A DNA stretch of 9,898 nucleotides from Clostridiales bacterium (GCA_024684665.1 JAIKWN010000044.1:1-9898), one strand, 5' to 3'. Shown: positions 1 to 6,390, numbered from the stretch's first letter. Notes: a model not told the origin generated them from the letters alone. Program-made: numbers and translations.

Positions 1-1
1 G

Positions 2-346
2 GTCATCCGCGGCGGCATCCAGTCGGTGGACCGCGGGCAGACGGAGGCGGGACTTTCCCTTGGGCTGACCAGCCTTATGACGATGTATATGATCGTCCTG
101 CCCCAGGCCGTGAAGAACATCCTGCCAGCCCTGTGCAATGAGGGCATCGCGGTGCTGAAGGAAAGCTCCATTGTGGGCCTCATTGCGGTGGTGGACCTGA
201 CCCGCGCATCCGACCTGGTGCGCAGCCGGACGCTTTCGCCTTATTTTCCACTCATTTCCGTCGCTATTGTATATTATTTCCTCGTGGCCGGTCTGTCTGC
301 GCTGGTTTCCCGCCTGGAGAAGCGCCTCCGGCACAACGAACGCTGA
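2..346 (+). CDS. Amino-acid ABC transporter permease, C-terminal part (5' end outside window)
   Basis: This is the last 114 codons of a membrane permease of the HisM/GlnP type, which forms the channel of an ABC importer for polar amino acids. The reading frame is open from base 2, beginning V-I-R-G-G-I-Q. The cytoplasmic EAA loop that docks onto the ATPase is visible as EAGLSLGLTSL followed by VLPQAVKNILPAL, matching the family pattern EAA---LG---------LP-A---LP. Two hydrophobic stretches follow, around SSIVGLIAVVDL and LISVAIVYYFLVAGLSALV, then a basic tail typical of this family. The stop is 30 bases before the DDAH-family gene on the same strand, so the two are probably co-transcribed. The substrate cannot be read from this fragment; the neighbour hints at arginine, citrulline or a methylated arginine. 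Family assignment is firm, substrate is inference. Confidence 0.9.
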   Translation, partial: VIRGGIQSVDRGQTEAGLSLGLTSLMTMYMIVLPQAVKNILPALCNEGIAVLKESSIVGLIAVVDLTRASDLVRSRTLSPYFPLISVAIVYYFLVAGLSALVSRLEKRLRHNER

Positions 347-376
347 TCCCCCGCAAACTGCAGAAGGAGCGAGTTT

Positions 377-1147
377 ATGTTCTCCCATGTCATCGTGAAG
401 ACCCCCTGTAAAAACGTCCTTTCCGGAATCACTTCCGCGCCGGAACTCGGAAAACCGGATTACGCGCTGGCGCTTCAGGAGCATGCAGCCTACATTGAGG
501 CACTAAAGAAATGCGGCGTGGATGTAACCGTCCTGCCGGCGGACGAGAACTTCCCCGATTCCTGCTTCGTGGAGGACGTGGCGGTACTCACCCGCCAATG
601 CGCCATCGTAACCAATCCCGGCGCGGCAAGCCGGAACGGCGAGACGGCGGCCATCGTGCCAGTGCTGAAGAAGTTTTATCCGGAGGAGCATATTCACAGG
701 ATCAATGCCCCAGGAACTTTGGAGGGCGGCGACGTCATGATGGTGGGGGATACCTTCTATGTGGGAGAATCCGCGCGGACGAACAAAGAGGGAATCCGTC
801 AGTTCGGAGAGATCCTCGGGAAATACGGCTTCTCCTGCGTGAGCGTCCCGCTCGAGCACGTTCTTCATCTCAAGACGGGCGTCAACTATCTGGAAAACGG
901 AAATATGCTGGTTTCCGGCGAGTTCTGCGACAAGGAATGCTTCGCGGGATACAAGAAGACCAGGATCCCGGAAGAGGAAGCCTACGCGGCCAACTGCATC
1001 TGGGTCAACGGAACGGTGATCGTTCCGGAGGGGTATCCGGCCGTTCTGGCCGCGGTGCAGGGGCTCGGCTATCCGACTCTTACCGTAAACACCTCCGAGT
1101 TCCGGAAGATCGACGGCGGCCTCAGCTGCCTGTCTCTTCGCTTCTGA
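377..1147 (+). CDS. Dimethylarginine dimethylaminohydrolase (DDAH) family protein
   Basis: This 256-residue soluble enzyme belongs to the DDAH branch of the guanidine-modifying (amidinotransferase/deiminase) superfamily. DDAH hydrolyses N-omega-methylated arginines to citrulline and a methylamine. The length matches the Pseudomonas aeruginosa enzyme (254 residues). The expected residues are present: D61, E66 and D67 in PDSCFVEDV, R86, E116 in TLEGGD, R134 in GESARTN, H164 in HLKTG, and nucleophile C251 in the C-terminal DGGLSCLSLRF. With a shift of one or two positions these correspond to D60, E65, D66, R85, E114, R132, H162 and C249 of P. aeruginosa DDAH (from memory). AAGGAG at 364-369 lies 7 bases before the ATG. 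The gene follows an amino-acid permease and ends before an intrinsic terminator. A related activity on citrulline or arginine cannot be excluded from sequence alone. Family membership is near certain; exact substrate is not. Confidence 0.92.
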   Translation: MFSHVIVKTPCKNVLSGITSAPELGKPDYALALQEHAAYIEALKKCGVDVTVLPADENFPDSCFVEDVAVLTRQCAIVTNPGAASRNGETAAIVPVLKKFYPEEHIHRINAPGTLEGGDVMMVGDTFYVGESARTNKEGIRQFGEILGKYGFSCVSVPLEHVLHLKTGVNYLENGNMLVSGEFCDKECFAGYKKTRIPEEEAYAANCIWVNGTVIVPEGYPAVLAAVQGLGYPTLTVNTSEFRKIDGGLSCLSLRF

Positions 1148-1192
1148 GGTGTCGCAGCGTAATCTTCCGCATCCGTTATACTTGCTTTGTTC

Positions 1193-1221
1193 AGGCTTCC
1201 TCCTTACGGGGAAGCTTTTTT
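1193..1221 (+). terminator. Intrinsic terminator of the permease-DDAH transcript
   Basis: The arm at 1193-1202 (AGGCTTCCTC) can pair with 1208-1217, allowing two G-U pairs, around the five-base loop CTTAC. A run of six T residues follows at 1216-1221. It lies 46 bases after the DDAH stop and suits a rho-independent terminator on the + strand. The complementary strand has no U-run after the stem, so it should act in one direction only. Confidence 0.85.
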
Positions 1222-1225
1222 AATG

Positions 1226-1249
1226 AAAAACTTTCCCGATGAAGGGAAG
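1226..1249 (-). terminator. Possible weak intrinsic terminator of the permease gene on the - strand
   Basis: Read on the - strand, TTCCC (1248-1244) can pair with GGGAA (1237-1233) across a six-base loop, followed two bases later by five T residues (1230-1226). It is about 60 bases past the stop of the - strand permease. The stem is only 5 bp, so the call is tentative. It would sit back to back with the + strand terminator of the DDAH unit. Confidence 0.45.
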
Positions 1250-1305
1250 GCGGCAAATCTCAGGACCGATGGACGGAATCAATCGCCTGTTTACATGGGA
1301 ACATA

Positions 1306-2580
1306 TCAGGCCCAGACGAACCAGATGAATGCTGCGCCGGATACGGCGGCAATCAGGGTGAAGGGGATGCCGATGCGGATGAAGTCCCTCGTGGAGACTT
1401 TAAAGCCTTCCTTCTGCAGGATGCCGATGCCCGCGATGTTCGCGGAAGCGCCGACGGGGGTGATGTTCCCGCCCAGGGTCGCGCCGATCAGGAGGCCGAA
1501 GGCGAAGAGATAGGGTTCGATCCCCATGAGGCTCGAGATCCCGCCGACCACGGGGAGCATGGTTGCGACGTAAGGAATGTTGTCGATGAAGGCGGAAAGC
1601 AGGACGGAGACCGCGACGATGAGCACGTACATCCGCAGGACGGAGCCGCCGCCCGCGCGTACGAACAGCTGGGCGATGGCGTCGATGACGCCCGCGCGTG
1701 TCAGCCCTGCGATGACGAGAAAGAGGCCGGAGAGGAGAAGGAGCGTCTTGTAATCGACGGCGGACAGGACCTCCCGCGCGAGCCCCGCGCGCTTCTGGCG
1801 GACGAGCTCGTAGAGGATGCCGGCAGCGGCGACGGCGCAGCAGATGATGCCGTTGGTCAGCGCGGGCTTATCCGGGAACTGGGAGGCGACGATGAGCAGC
1901 AGGATCGTCCCGAAGAGGAGGATCGTCGGCACGCGGTCTTCCACGCGGGTCGCGCCGTCCGCTTCCACCCGCGCGCGCTCCTTCCGGAAGAGCCAGAGGA
2001 GCACCGGGACGGTCAAAAGCGCGCCCAGCTCCACGGCGAAGCAGATGCCGGGCCGGCCGTGATACCAGAAGAAGTCGTTGAAGGTCATCCCGAGGTGCCC
2101 GCCCAGGAGGATGGAGGTCGTGTCGCCGACGAGGGTCGCCGCGCCCTGCAGGTTGCTGGAGACGGAGATGGCGATGATGACGGGGACGGGGTTGGTTTTG
2201 ATCTTCCGCGCCACGGCGAGGCCCACGGGGGCGACCATCAGGACGGTCGCCACGTTGTCCACGAAGGCGGAGATGACGCCGGAGAAGACCGAGAGGGCAA
2301 CGATGGCCCACTGCACGTTCGGCGTGACCTTCAGCAGCTGCTCTGCCATGCGCAGGGGCATTTTGCTCTGGATAAAGAGTTCTACCGTCGCCATCGTTCC
2401 CGCGAGCATCATGAGCACGTTCCAGTCGATCGCGGAGGGGATGGCGGACAGAGGAAGGATACCGAGGAGGAGAAACAGCGCCGCCGCACAGAGGGCGATG
2501 ATATAGCGCCGCTCTGAAAAGACGAGCAGCAGGACGTACATGATCACAAAGAGGATGAGCGCAAGGGTCATGGTGTTCAA
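1306..2580 (-). CDS. ArsB/NhaD/SLC13-type ion or anion permease (CitMHS-like)
   Basis: This 424-residue, highly hydrophobic protein has about 10-12 predicted membrane spans and belongs to the ion transporter (IT) superfamily that includes ArsB, NhaD and SLC13. The inverted-repeat architecture is visible. In the first half, SAFVDN (104-109) is followed by SSNLQGAATLVGDTTS (141-156). In the second half, SAFIDN (329-334) is followed by GGNITPVGASANI (370-382). These are the paired substrate- and ion-binding hairpins of the fold. Charged segments at about 199-216 and 260-272 are probably cytoplasmic loops. The substrate may be a dicarboxylate, sulfate, arsenite or Na+/H+ and cannot be decided here. 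The likely start is TTG at 2580: GAAGGAA on the - strand leaves about 6 bases to TTG but about 15 to the in-frame ATG at 2571. The gene follows mntP on the same strand after 74 bases, so co-transcription is plausible. Confidence 0.88.
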   Translation of the reverse strand: MNTMTLALILFVIMYVLLLVFSERRYIIALCAAALFLLLGILPLSAIPSAIDWNVLMMLAGTMATVELFIQSKMPLRMAEQLLKVTPNVQWAIVALSVFSGVISAFVDNVATVLMVAPVGLAVARKIKTNPVPVIIAISVSSNLQGAATLVGDTTSILLGGHLGMTFNDFFWYHGRPGICFAVELGALLTVPVLLWLFRKERARVEADGATRVEDRVPTILLFGTILLLIVASQFPDKPALTNGIICCAVAAAGILYELVRQKRAGLAREVLSAVDYKTLLLLSGLFLVIAGLTRAGVIDAIAQLFVRAGGGSVLRMYVLIVAVSVLLSAFIDNIPYVATMLPVVGGISSLMGIEPYLFAFGLLIGATLGGNITPVGASANIAGIGILQKEGFKVSTRDFIRIGIPFTLIAAVSGAAFIWFVWA

Positions 2581-2654
2581 AACGGTTCCTTCTTTCTGTA
2601 TGATTCAGTCTGTCAAAGAGGATGCGATGATTTTCATCCCGGTGGGATTGTGCT

Positions 2655-3245
2655 TTACAGGAAACTCTTCACCAGGATTTCAATCCCGATGCCGATAAGA
2701 ATGCACCCGCCCAGGATTGAGGCCCGCCAGGCGAGACGCGTGCCCGCTTTTTTGCCGATTTCGAGGCCGGCGAAGCAGATGATAAAGGTGACCGCGGCGA
2801 TGACCAGGCCGCAGAGGTTTGCTGCACCGGGGCCGTATTCCGCAATGGTGAAGCCGACGGAGAGCGCGTCGATGGAAGTCGCGATGCCCTGCAGAAGCAG
2901 CAGTCGACGCGAGAGCGCCGGGGTCGCCTCCTTCGGCGCGCCGTTTTTTCGTTCCTCCAGTCCCTCGAAGAGCATCTTTCCACCGATCCAAAGGAGGAGG
3001 AAAAACGCGATCCAGGGGACGAAGCGGGCAACAGCGGAGAACATCTCCACGATCGTGTGAACGCAGACCCAGCCGAGCATGGGCATGGCGTACTGGAAAA
3101 AGGCGTATACTGAGGCTATGCCGCACATCCTTCTCCGACGCATATGGGGCTCATGCAGCCCATTGGCCAGGGAGACCGAAAACGCGTCCATAGCAAGCCC
3201 GACTCCGAGAGCCGCGCTGTTTGCGAGAAAGAGCAGAGTTTCCAT
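2655..3245 (-). CDS. mntP: MntP-type manganese efflux pump
   Basis: The 196-residue product is a small six-span membrane protein of the MntP (YebN, former DUF204) family, which exports Mn2+ and protects against manganese excess. The two internally related signature helices are present: GLAMDAFSVSLANG with D20 and GIATSIDALSVG with D126, the conserved aspartates that match the family's metal-path residues. The helices continue to a C-terminal GGCILIGIGIEIL. I chose the ATG at 3245 because the protein then begins METLLFLANSAALG, matching the usual length before the first signature, and GGAGG (3258-3262) lies upstream, though 12 bases away. An in-frame ATG at 3269 would add eight basic residues but has no ribosome binding site and would leave a leader of only about 13 bases from the predicted promoter. 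I did not recognise a yybP-ykoY manganese riboswitch in the leader. The family call is firm. Confidence 0.9.
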   Translation of the reverse strand: METLLFLANSAALGVGLAMDAFSVSLANGLHEPHMRRRRMCGIASVYAFFQYAMPMLGWVCVHTIVEMFSAVARFVPWIAFFLLLWIGGKMLFEGLEERKNGAPKEATPALSRRLLLLQGIATSIDALSVGFTIAEYGPGAANLCGLVIAAVTFIICFAGLEIGKKAGTRLAWRASILGGCILIGIGIEILVKSFL

Positions 3246-3288
3246 ACGCTGCCGCATCCTCCGATCCATCGGATAACTTCAACATTTC

Positions 3289-3318
3289 ATCATAGTATGA
3301 AAGACGGAAGTTAGTCAA
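3289..3318 (-). promoter_or_regulatory. Sigma-A-type promoter reading into mntP
   Basis: On the - strand TTGACT (3318-3313) and TATGAT (3294-3289) are separated by 18 bases. An overlapping alternative -10, TACTAT (3297-3292), would give a 15-base spacer, which is less likely. Transcription would begin near 3282, giving a leader of roughly 37 bases before the chosen mntP start. There is no room for a large riboswitch if this promoter is used. Confidence 0.6.
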
Positions 3319-3351
3319 CATTAAGCGGCTTCCTGGCATGTGATGCGGAGG

Positions 3352-3395
3352 AAAAGCCTGCAAAAACAAGAAAATAGACTAAAAATCAGTAAAAA
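3352..3395. promoter_or_regulatory. Phased A-tracts: predicted intrinsically bent DNA
   Basis: Five A-tracts of four or five bases start at 3352, 3362, 3371, 3381 and 3391, with spacings of 10, 9, 10 and 10 bases, close to one helical turn. In-phase A-tracts are the standard signature of intrinsic curvature. They lie between the divergent promoters of mntP and the acetyltransferase gene, from about -95 to -52 relative to the latter's predicted start point. They could aid RNA polymerase binding in an UP-element-like way or act as a site for a nucleoid protein. The pattern is seen directly; the function is inferred. Confidence 0.6.
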
Positions 3396-3412
3396 GCCAC
3401 ACGGAAGCGAGC

Positions 3413-3440
3413 TTGACAGACACGATGCTATTCGTATAAT
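3413..3440 (+). promoter_or_regulatory. Consensus sigma-A/sigma-70 promoter of the acetyltransferase gene
   Basis: TTGACA at 3413-3418 and TATAAT at 3435-3440 are both perfect consensus hexamers, separated by 16 bases. Transcription should start around 3446-3448, giving a leader of about 58 bases. Perfect hexamers together with upstream A-tracts suggest a strong basal promoter that may need repression. Confidence 0.85.
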
Positions 3441-3441
3441 A

Positions 3442-3488
3442 GGCGATTGCGCAGGCAAACCTGCGCGTATCGGAAAAGAGAAATCGCC
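3442..3488 (+). promoter_or_regulatory. Nested inverted repeat at the transcription start (operator or leader hairpin)
   Basis: The inner repeat GCGCAGG (3449-3455), loop CAAA, CCTGCGC (3460-3466) is a perfect 7-bp palindrome. It is bracketed by GGCGATT (3442-3448) and AATCGCC (3482-3488), also perfectly complementary, so 14 bp can pair with a 15-base bulge at 3467-3481 on the 3' side. The predicted start point (about 3447) falls at the left edge. The inner hairpin would therefore cap the 5' end of the mRNA, while the outer pair may exist in RNA only if transcription starts slightly early. The inner palindrome could equally be a repressor site over +1. I could not match it to a known riboswitch. 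Confidence 0.55.
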
Positions 3489-3504
3489 ACGGTAAAGGAG
3501 TGAC

Positions 3505-4068
3505 GTGTACTCAATGGAAACGCCTCGATTGCGCCTTCGAGAATGGCGTGAGACAGACGCGCAAGACCTTTACGAATCAGCCTGCGATCCGTACATCGGG
3601 CCAGCGTGCGGCTGGAAGCCGCACCGCACGGAGGAGGACAGCCGCAAAGTCCTCACGGAGATCCTGATGAAACCCGGCAATTACGCGATGGAGCTGCAGG
3701 AGACCGGCAAGGTCATTGGCTCCGTCAGTCTGCATTCCTACGAAGCGGCTACCATCCCCGAGATGAAGCCGGACGAACGGGAACTGGACTACTGGGTGGG
3801 CAGATCCTGGTGGGAACAGGGATACGCGACCGAAGCTTCCGAAGCACTTCTCCGACGAGCTTTTCGGGAAGAAGGCGTTTCTGCGGTCTGGGGCACACAC
3901 TTCGACGGAAATAATCGTTCACGCCACGTGATGGAAAAAATGGGAATGACATACTGTTATTCAGAATACAGAATCGCTCCCCAACTGCACGACGCGTTCC
4001 TATGCCACGTTCGCCGCATCTCGAAGGAAGAATGGGAGCAACGTCACAAAACAAAGAAAAAAGCATAA
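3505..4068 (+). CDS. GNAT family N-acetyltransferase (RimJ/RimL type)
   Basis: The 187-residue cytoplasmic protein has the GNAT fold of the RimJ/RimL (Acetyltransf_3) group, which transfers acetyl from acetyl-CoA to an amine of a protein N-terminus or small molecule. It opens with ETPRLRLREW (5-14), the typical first strand. The central strand DYWVGRSWW (95-103) leads to the acetyl-CoA pyrophosphate loop EQGYATEA (104-111) and its helix. The late motif NNRSRHVMEKMGM (136-148) is the conserved N--S--V-EK-GM segment. The tail is strongly charged and ends KTKKKA. The GTG at 3505 is 4 bases after AAAGGAG (3494-3500); an in-frame ATG at 3514 would be 13 bases away, so the start is uncertain by three codons. 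The gene has its own promoter and terminator. The acceptor substrate is not predictable. Confidence 0.9.
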   Translation: MYSMETPRLRLREWRETDAQDLYESACDPYIGPACGWKPHRTEEDSRKVLTEILMKPGNYAMELQETGKVIGSVSLHSYEAATIPEMKPDERELDYWVGRSWWEQGYATEASEALLRRAFREEGVSAVWGTHFDGNNRSRHVMEKMGMTYCYSEYRIAPQLHDAFLCHVRRISKEEWEQRHKTKKKA

Positions 4069-4076
4069 GAAACAGG

Positions 4077-4099
4077 GGCTGCCATAAGGCGGCCTTTTT
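4077..4099 (+). terminator. Intrinsic terminator of the acetyltransferase gene
   Basis: GGCTGCC (4077-4083) pairs with GGCGGCC (4088-4094), including one G-U pair, around the tetraloop ATAA. Five T residues follow at 4095-4099. It lies just after the acetyltransferase stop and upstream of the next promoter, so the acetyltransferase is a separate transcription unit. Confidence 0.88.
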
Positions 4100-4115
4100 C
4101 GTTTCCACCAGCCTC

Positions 4116-4145
4116 TTGTCATTTTTCTGCAGTTTACAGTATAAT
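4116..4145 (+). promoter_or_regulatory. Sigma-A-type promoter of the large operon
   Basis: TTGTCA at 4116-4121 and a perfect TATAAT at 4140-4145 are 18 bases apart. The predicted start near 4152 leaves a leader of about 50 bases before the membrane protein gene. It comes directly after the preceding terminator, as expected for the first promoter of a new unit. Confidence 0.75.
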
Positions 4146-4200
4146 AAAAGCCGTTTTTATCGAAGGACCGTGAATCATCCCGCCTGAAAGGATGTACGAC

Positions 4201-6060
4201 ATGGCAGAAAAACGCTGCTGGCTGCCTGCACTCATCTGTGGACTACTGTCCCTGTTTTCTTTCTCGCTGGTATTCTCCGGCGAGGCGGGCGCATGGCCTT
4301 CTTTCTGCCTGCCGGAGCCGGCGTTTCTTCTGCTTTCGGCAATGCTCATCCCGCTTACTCTGCGGAAGAACGGAATATGTCTCCGGGCGGCTGGTTTAGG
4401 TTTCTTTTTCGGATGCTTCACCCTGATCGGCCGCGCCTTTTTCGACCATGACTGGGACTACTTCCTCCTCCGTCACGACCTTCCCCATCTGCTGTCGTAT
4501 GCACTTGCGCTGCCGGGATTCGCGGTTTGCTGGGCAGTTTCTGTGAACGCGGTGTTCTGCCTTCTGGACAGGAAATGTGAGAGAATCGCGGCGACGGAAG
4601 AATCCACGATGGACCGGTATCCCTTTGTTCTGCCGTTCCTGCTCCTTACTGCCATCCATCTTCCCTCCATGGTTCTCTGCTGGCCGGGGATCGCTACACC
4701 GGGAGATACGGTGGCACAGCTGCAGATGCTGGGTGAAGGCGCGGTTCTCAGCAATCACCACCCGGTTGTGCACACGCTTCTGCTTGGCTTCTTTCTTCGC
4801 CTGGGCGTCCGTTTCTTCAGCTCTGCCTCCGCTGGACTCGGCTGCTTCACGATCCTGCAGGCGGTTTTCAGTCTGGCCTGCTTTTCCCTTGCAATCAAAA
4901 GGCTGGGGCAGCGTGGGGTCTCACCGGGAATACGATTGCTCGTGACCTTGTATCTGGGGTTCAGCCCGGGTATTTCGAACATGCTGATGACAACGACGAA
5001 AGACGTGTTTTACGCGGCCTTCCTTCTACTGTTTTTCCTGTGCCTGGAAAGCCGGCTTCACGGGGCAGTCAACCTTCCCGCATTATGCGGGTCGGCTTTG
5101 GGGGTTCTCATTTTCCGGAGCGAGGGGAAATACATCTGCTTTATCGCCCTGCTGCTTTCCCTTATGCTTGTGCGGGGGAAGGAAGGAAAGCGATTCTTTG
5201 GCGCTGCGATGCTCTTTGTTGCTGCCGCGTCCCTGCTGTACAGCCGCATTTTCCTGCCGGCAGTACATGCGGAACCCGGGAGCATCCGGGAAGCACTCTC
5301 GGTCCCCTTTCAGCAGACGGCGCGGTACTTCGTGGGACATGAGGATGAAGTGACAGAGGAAGAGCGGAAGAGGATTGACGCGGTTCTGGATACCAGCAGG
5401 ATTGTTGAGTTCTATAAACCCAATACCGTGGACGGGATCAAGTTTCCCACTTTTCTGATAACAGGGGGGCAGGCGGCGGCTTATCTTGTCACCTGGGCGG
5501 AAATGGGCCTGCGCCATCCTGTGACCTATATGGACGCTTTTCTGGAACTGAACAACCAGTACCTGTACCGTACGCAGCGCAGTGTTCCCTTCTCAAAACG
5601 TTCGAACTCCTACTCGAGCGCAAACAGTCGCTACGCCTGGGAGGCCGTCGCTGAAATGCCGGGGTTCGAAATCGGATATCCCGAAGCGCTGAATCCCGCC
5701 CGGGAAGGGTTCGAATCCTTCCGGACGGGGATCTTCGGGGTTCCCGGCATCCGGCTGCTTTGTTTCCCTGCAACCTTCGTATGGCTTTCGATCGCTTCGG
5801 CGGCCTACTTTGCGGGAAAGAACCGGAGCGCTTTTGCGCTGTCGCTCATACCCATGCTGATTGTCTTGTTTTTCTTCCTGGGGCCCACGGACGGAACTTC
5901 CTTCCGATACGCTTACCCGGTGGCGGTGCTTTGGCCGTTTTCCTTCCTTCTGGCGTACCACCGGATCGCAAAAACGCCCCTTGAGACTCACGACGGCGTA
6001 GTGTATAATAAGAAAAAAATCGTTGCGGCGGGAAGGGGCGCCGGAAAGGAGAAACCATGA
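4201..6060 (+). CDS. Large multi-pass membrane protein, DUF6020/GT-C-like
   Basis: The 619-residue protein has a long series of hydrophobic helices and resembles the DUF6020 family of Firmicutes membrane proteins, which look like GT-C glycosyltransferases that use lipid-linked sugars. Features seen: an acidic extracytoplasmic loop PGIATPGDTVAQLQM (about 162-176), SNHHPVVHTLL (184-194), TTTKDVFYAAF (264-274), FRSEGKY near 310, then a long hydrophilic region beginning QQTARYF with GHEDEVTEEERKRID and YKPNTVDGIKFP, before four or so final helices. The pattern D---Q, then HHP, then KD, then R-EG is shared by that family as I remember it. ATG 4201 is preferred over the ATG at 4192 because AAAGGA (4187-4192) is 8 bases before 4201 but overlaps 4192. 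The stop overlaps darA by four bases (ATGA). The activity, probably sugar transfer to an envelope polymer, is inference. Confidence 0.75.
   Translation: MAEKRCWLPALICGLLSLFSFSLVFSGEAGAWPSFCLPEPAFLLLSAMLIPLTLRKNGICLRAAGLGFFFGCFTLIGRAFFDHDWDYFLLRHDLPHLLSYALALPGFAVCWAVSVNAVFCLLDRKCERIAATEESTMDRYPFVLPFLLLTAIHLPSMVLCWPGIATPGDTVAQLQMLGEGAVLSNHHPVVHTLLLGFFLRLGVRFFSSASAGLGCFTILQAVFSLACFSLAIKRLGQRGVSPGIRLLVTLYLGFSPGISNMLMTTTKDVFYAAFLLLFFLCLESRLHGAVNLPALCGSALGVLIFRSEGKYICFIALLLSLMLVRGKEGKRFFGAAMLFVAAASLLYSRIFLPAVHAEPGSIREALSVPFQQTARYFVGHEDEVTEEERKRIDAVLDTSRIVEFYKPNTVDGIKFPTFLITGGQAAAYLVTWAEMGLRHPVTYMDAFLELNNQYLYRTQRSVPFSKRSNSYSSANSRYAWEAVAEMPGFEIGYPEALNPAREGFESFRTGIFGVPGIRLLCFPATFVWLSIASAAYFAGKNRSAFALSLIPMLIVLFFFLGPTDGTSFRYAYPVAVLWPFSFLLAYHRIAKTPLETHDGVVYNKKKIVAAGRGAGKEKP
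5981..6009 (+). promoter_or_regulatory. Internal promoter ahead of darA
   Basis: TTGAGA (5981-5986) and a perfect TATAAT (6004-6009) are 17 bases apart, inside the last codons of the membrane protein gene. The start would fall near 6016, about 40 bases before the darA ATG, with a good ribosome binding site (GGAAAGGAG, 6043-6051) in the leader. This would let darA-holB-ricT be expressed independently of the membrane protein. Confidence 0.65.
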
Positions 6061-6389
6061 AACTGATTGTTGCCATCATACAGGATGAGGATGCGCAGCG
6101 GCTTTCGGATGCGCTTATGGAAGCGCATTTCGGTGTAACAAAGCTGGCAACCACCGGCGGATTTCTGCGCTCGGGCAATACGACGCTCATCAGCGGCGTG
6201 GAAGACGACCTGCTTTCCAACGCTCTTGCCATCATTACAAAAATCTGCCGCAGCCGCCAGCAGGTGACCACGGTCCCGGCGGCGGGCGGCGGCGTGGAGG
6301 GCGTCGGTTTCCAGCATTTTCCGGTGCAGGTGACCGTGGGCGGCGCTACGGTGTTCGTCCTTGATGTTGCACAGTTCCTGAAGGTGTAA
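6057..6389 (+). CDS. darA: Cyclic-di-AMP receptor DarA (PstA/YaaQ family)
   Basis: This 110-residue PII-like protein belongs to the cyclic-di-AMP receptor family (YaaQ, DUF970; DarA in Bacillus, PstA in Staphylococcus and Listeria). Family members form trimers that bind c-di-AMP between subunits; their downstream target is not well settled. The nucleotide-binding segment is clear: KLATTGGFLRSGNTTLISG (29-47), with F36, L37 and N41 at the positions expected to contact the ligand. The start MKLIVAIIQDED and a C-terminal strand GATVFVLDVAQF are characteristic, and the length is typical. GGAAAGGAG precedes the ATG, which overlaps the previous stop by four bases. holB follows after one base. The order darA-holB-ricT repeats that of Bacillus, where yaaR sits between darA and holB; yaaR is missing here. 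Confidence 0.95.
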   Translation: MKLIVAIIQDEDAQRLSDALMEAHFGVTKLATTGGFLRSGNTTLISGVEDDLLSNALAIITKICRSRQQVTTVPAAGGGVEGVGFQHFPVQVTVGGATVFVLDVAQFLKV

Positions 6390-6390
6390 G

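Noticed and set aside
511..1242. Long open + strand frame (243 codons) overlapping the DDAH gene
   Set aside because: It is a +1 shadow of a gene with a full catalytic set; the product is rich in Arg and Gly with no recognisable domain, as expected from GC-rich third positions.
1817..2517. Several open frames on the + strand opposite the permease gene
   Set aside because: They are antisense shadows in a GC-rich transporter gene, with biased composition (Asp/Gly/His or Thr/Met/Ala), no family motifs and no supporting ribosome binding sites.
2595..2616. TTGACA on the - strand (2616-2611) upstream of the permease gene as a promoter
   Set aside because: The -35-like hexamer is perfect but no acceptable -10 lies 15-19 bases downstream, so I did not list it.
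2617..2640. Hairpin-like GGATG/CATCC repeat between mntP and the permease gene
   Set aside because: The stem is short and has no T-run on the - strand, so it does not qualify as a terminator; it could be chance.
3151..3369. Possible 72-codon - strand gene in the mntP upstream region
   Set aside because: It overlaps the mntP start in another frame, spans the predicted mntP promoter and has no recognisable motif.
3442..3488. Known riboswitch (fluoride, preQ1, ZTP, guanidine) in the acetyltransferase leader
   Set aside because: The paired elements are real, but the conserved core bases of those classes as I know them are not present; kept only as an unclassified inverted repeat.
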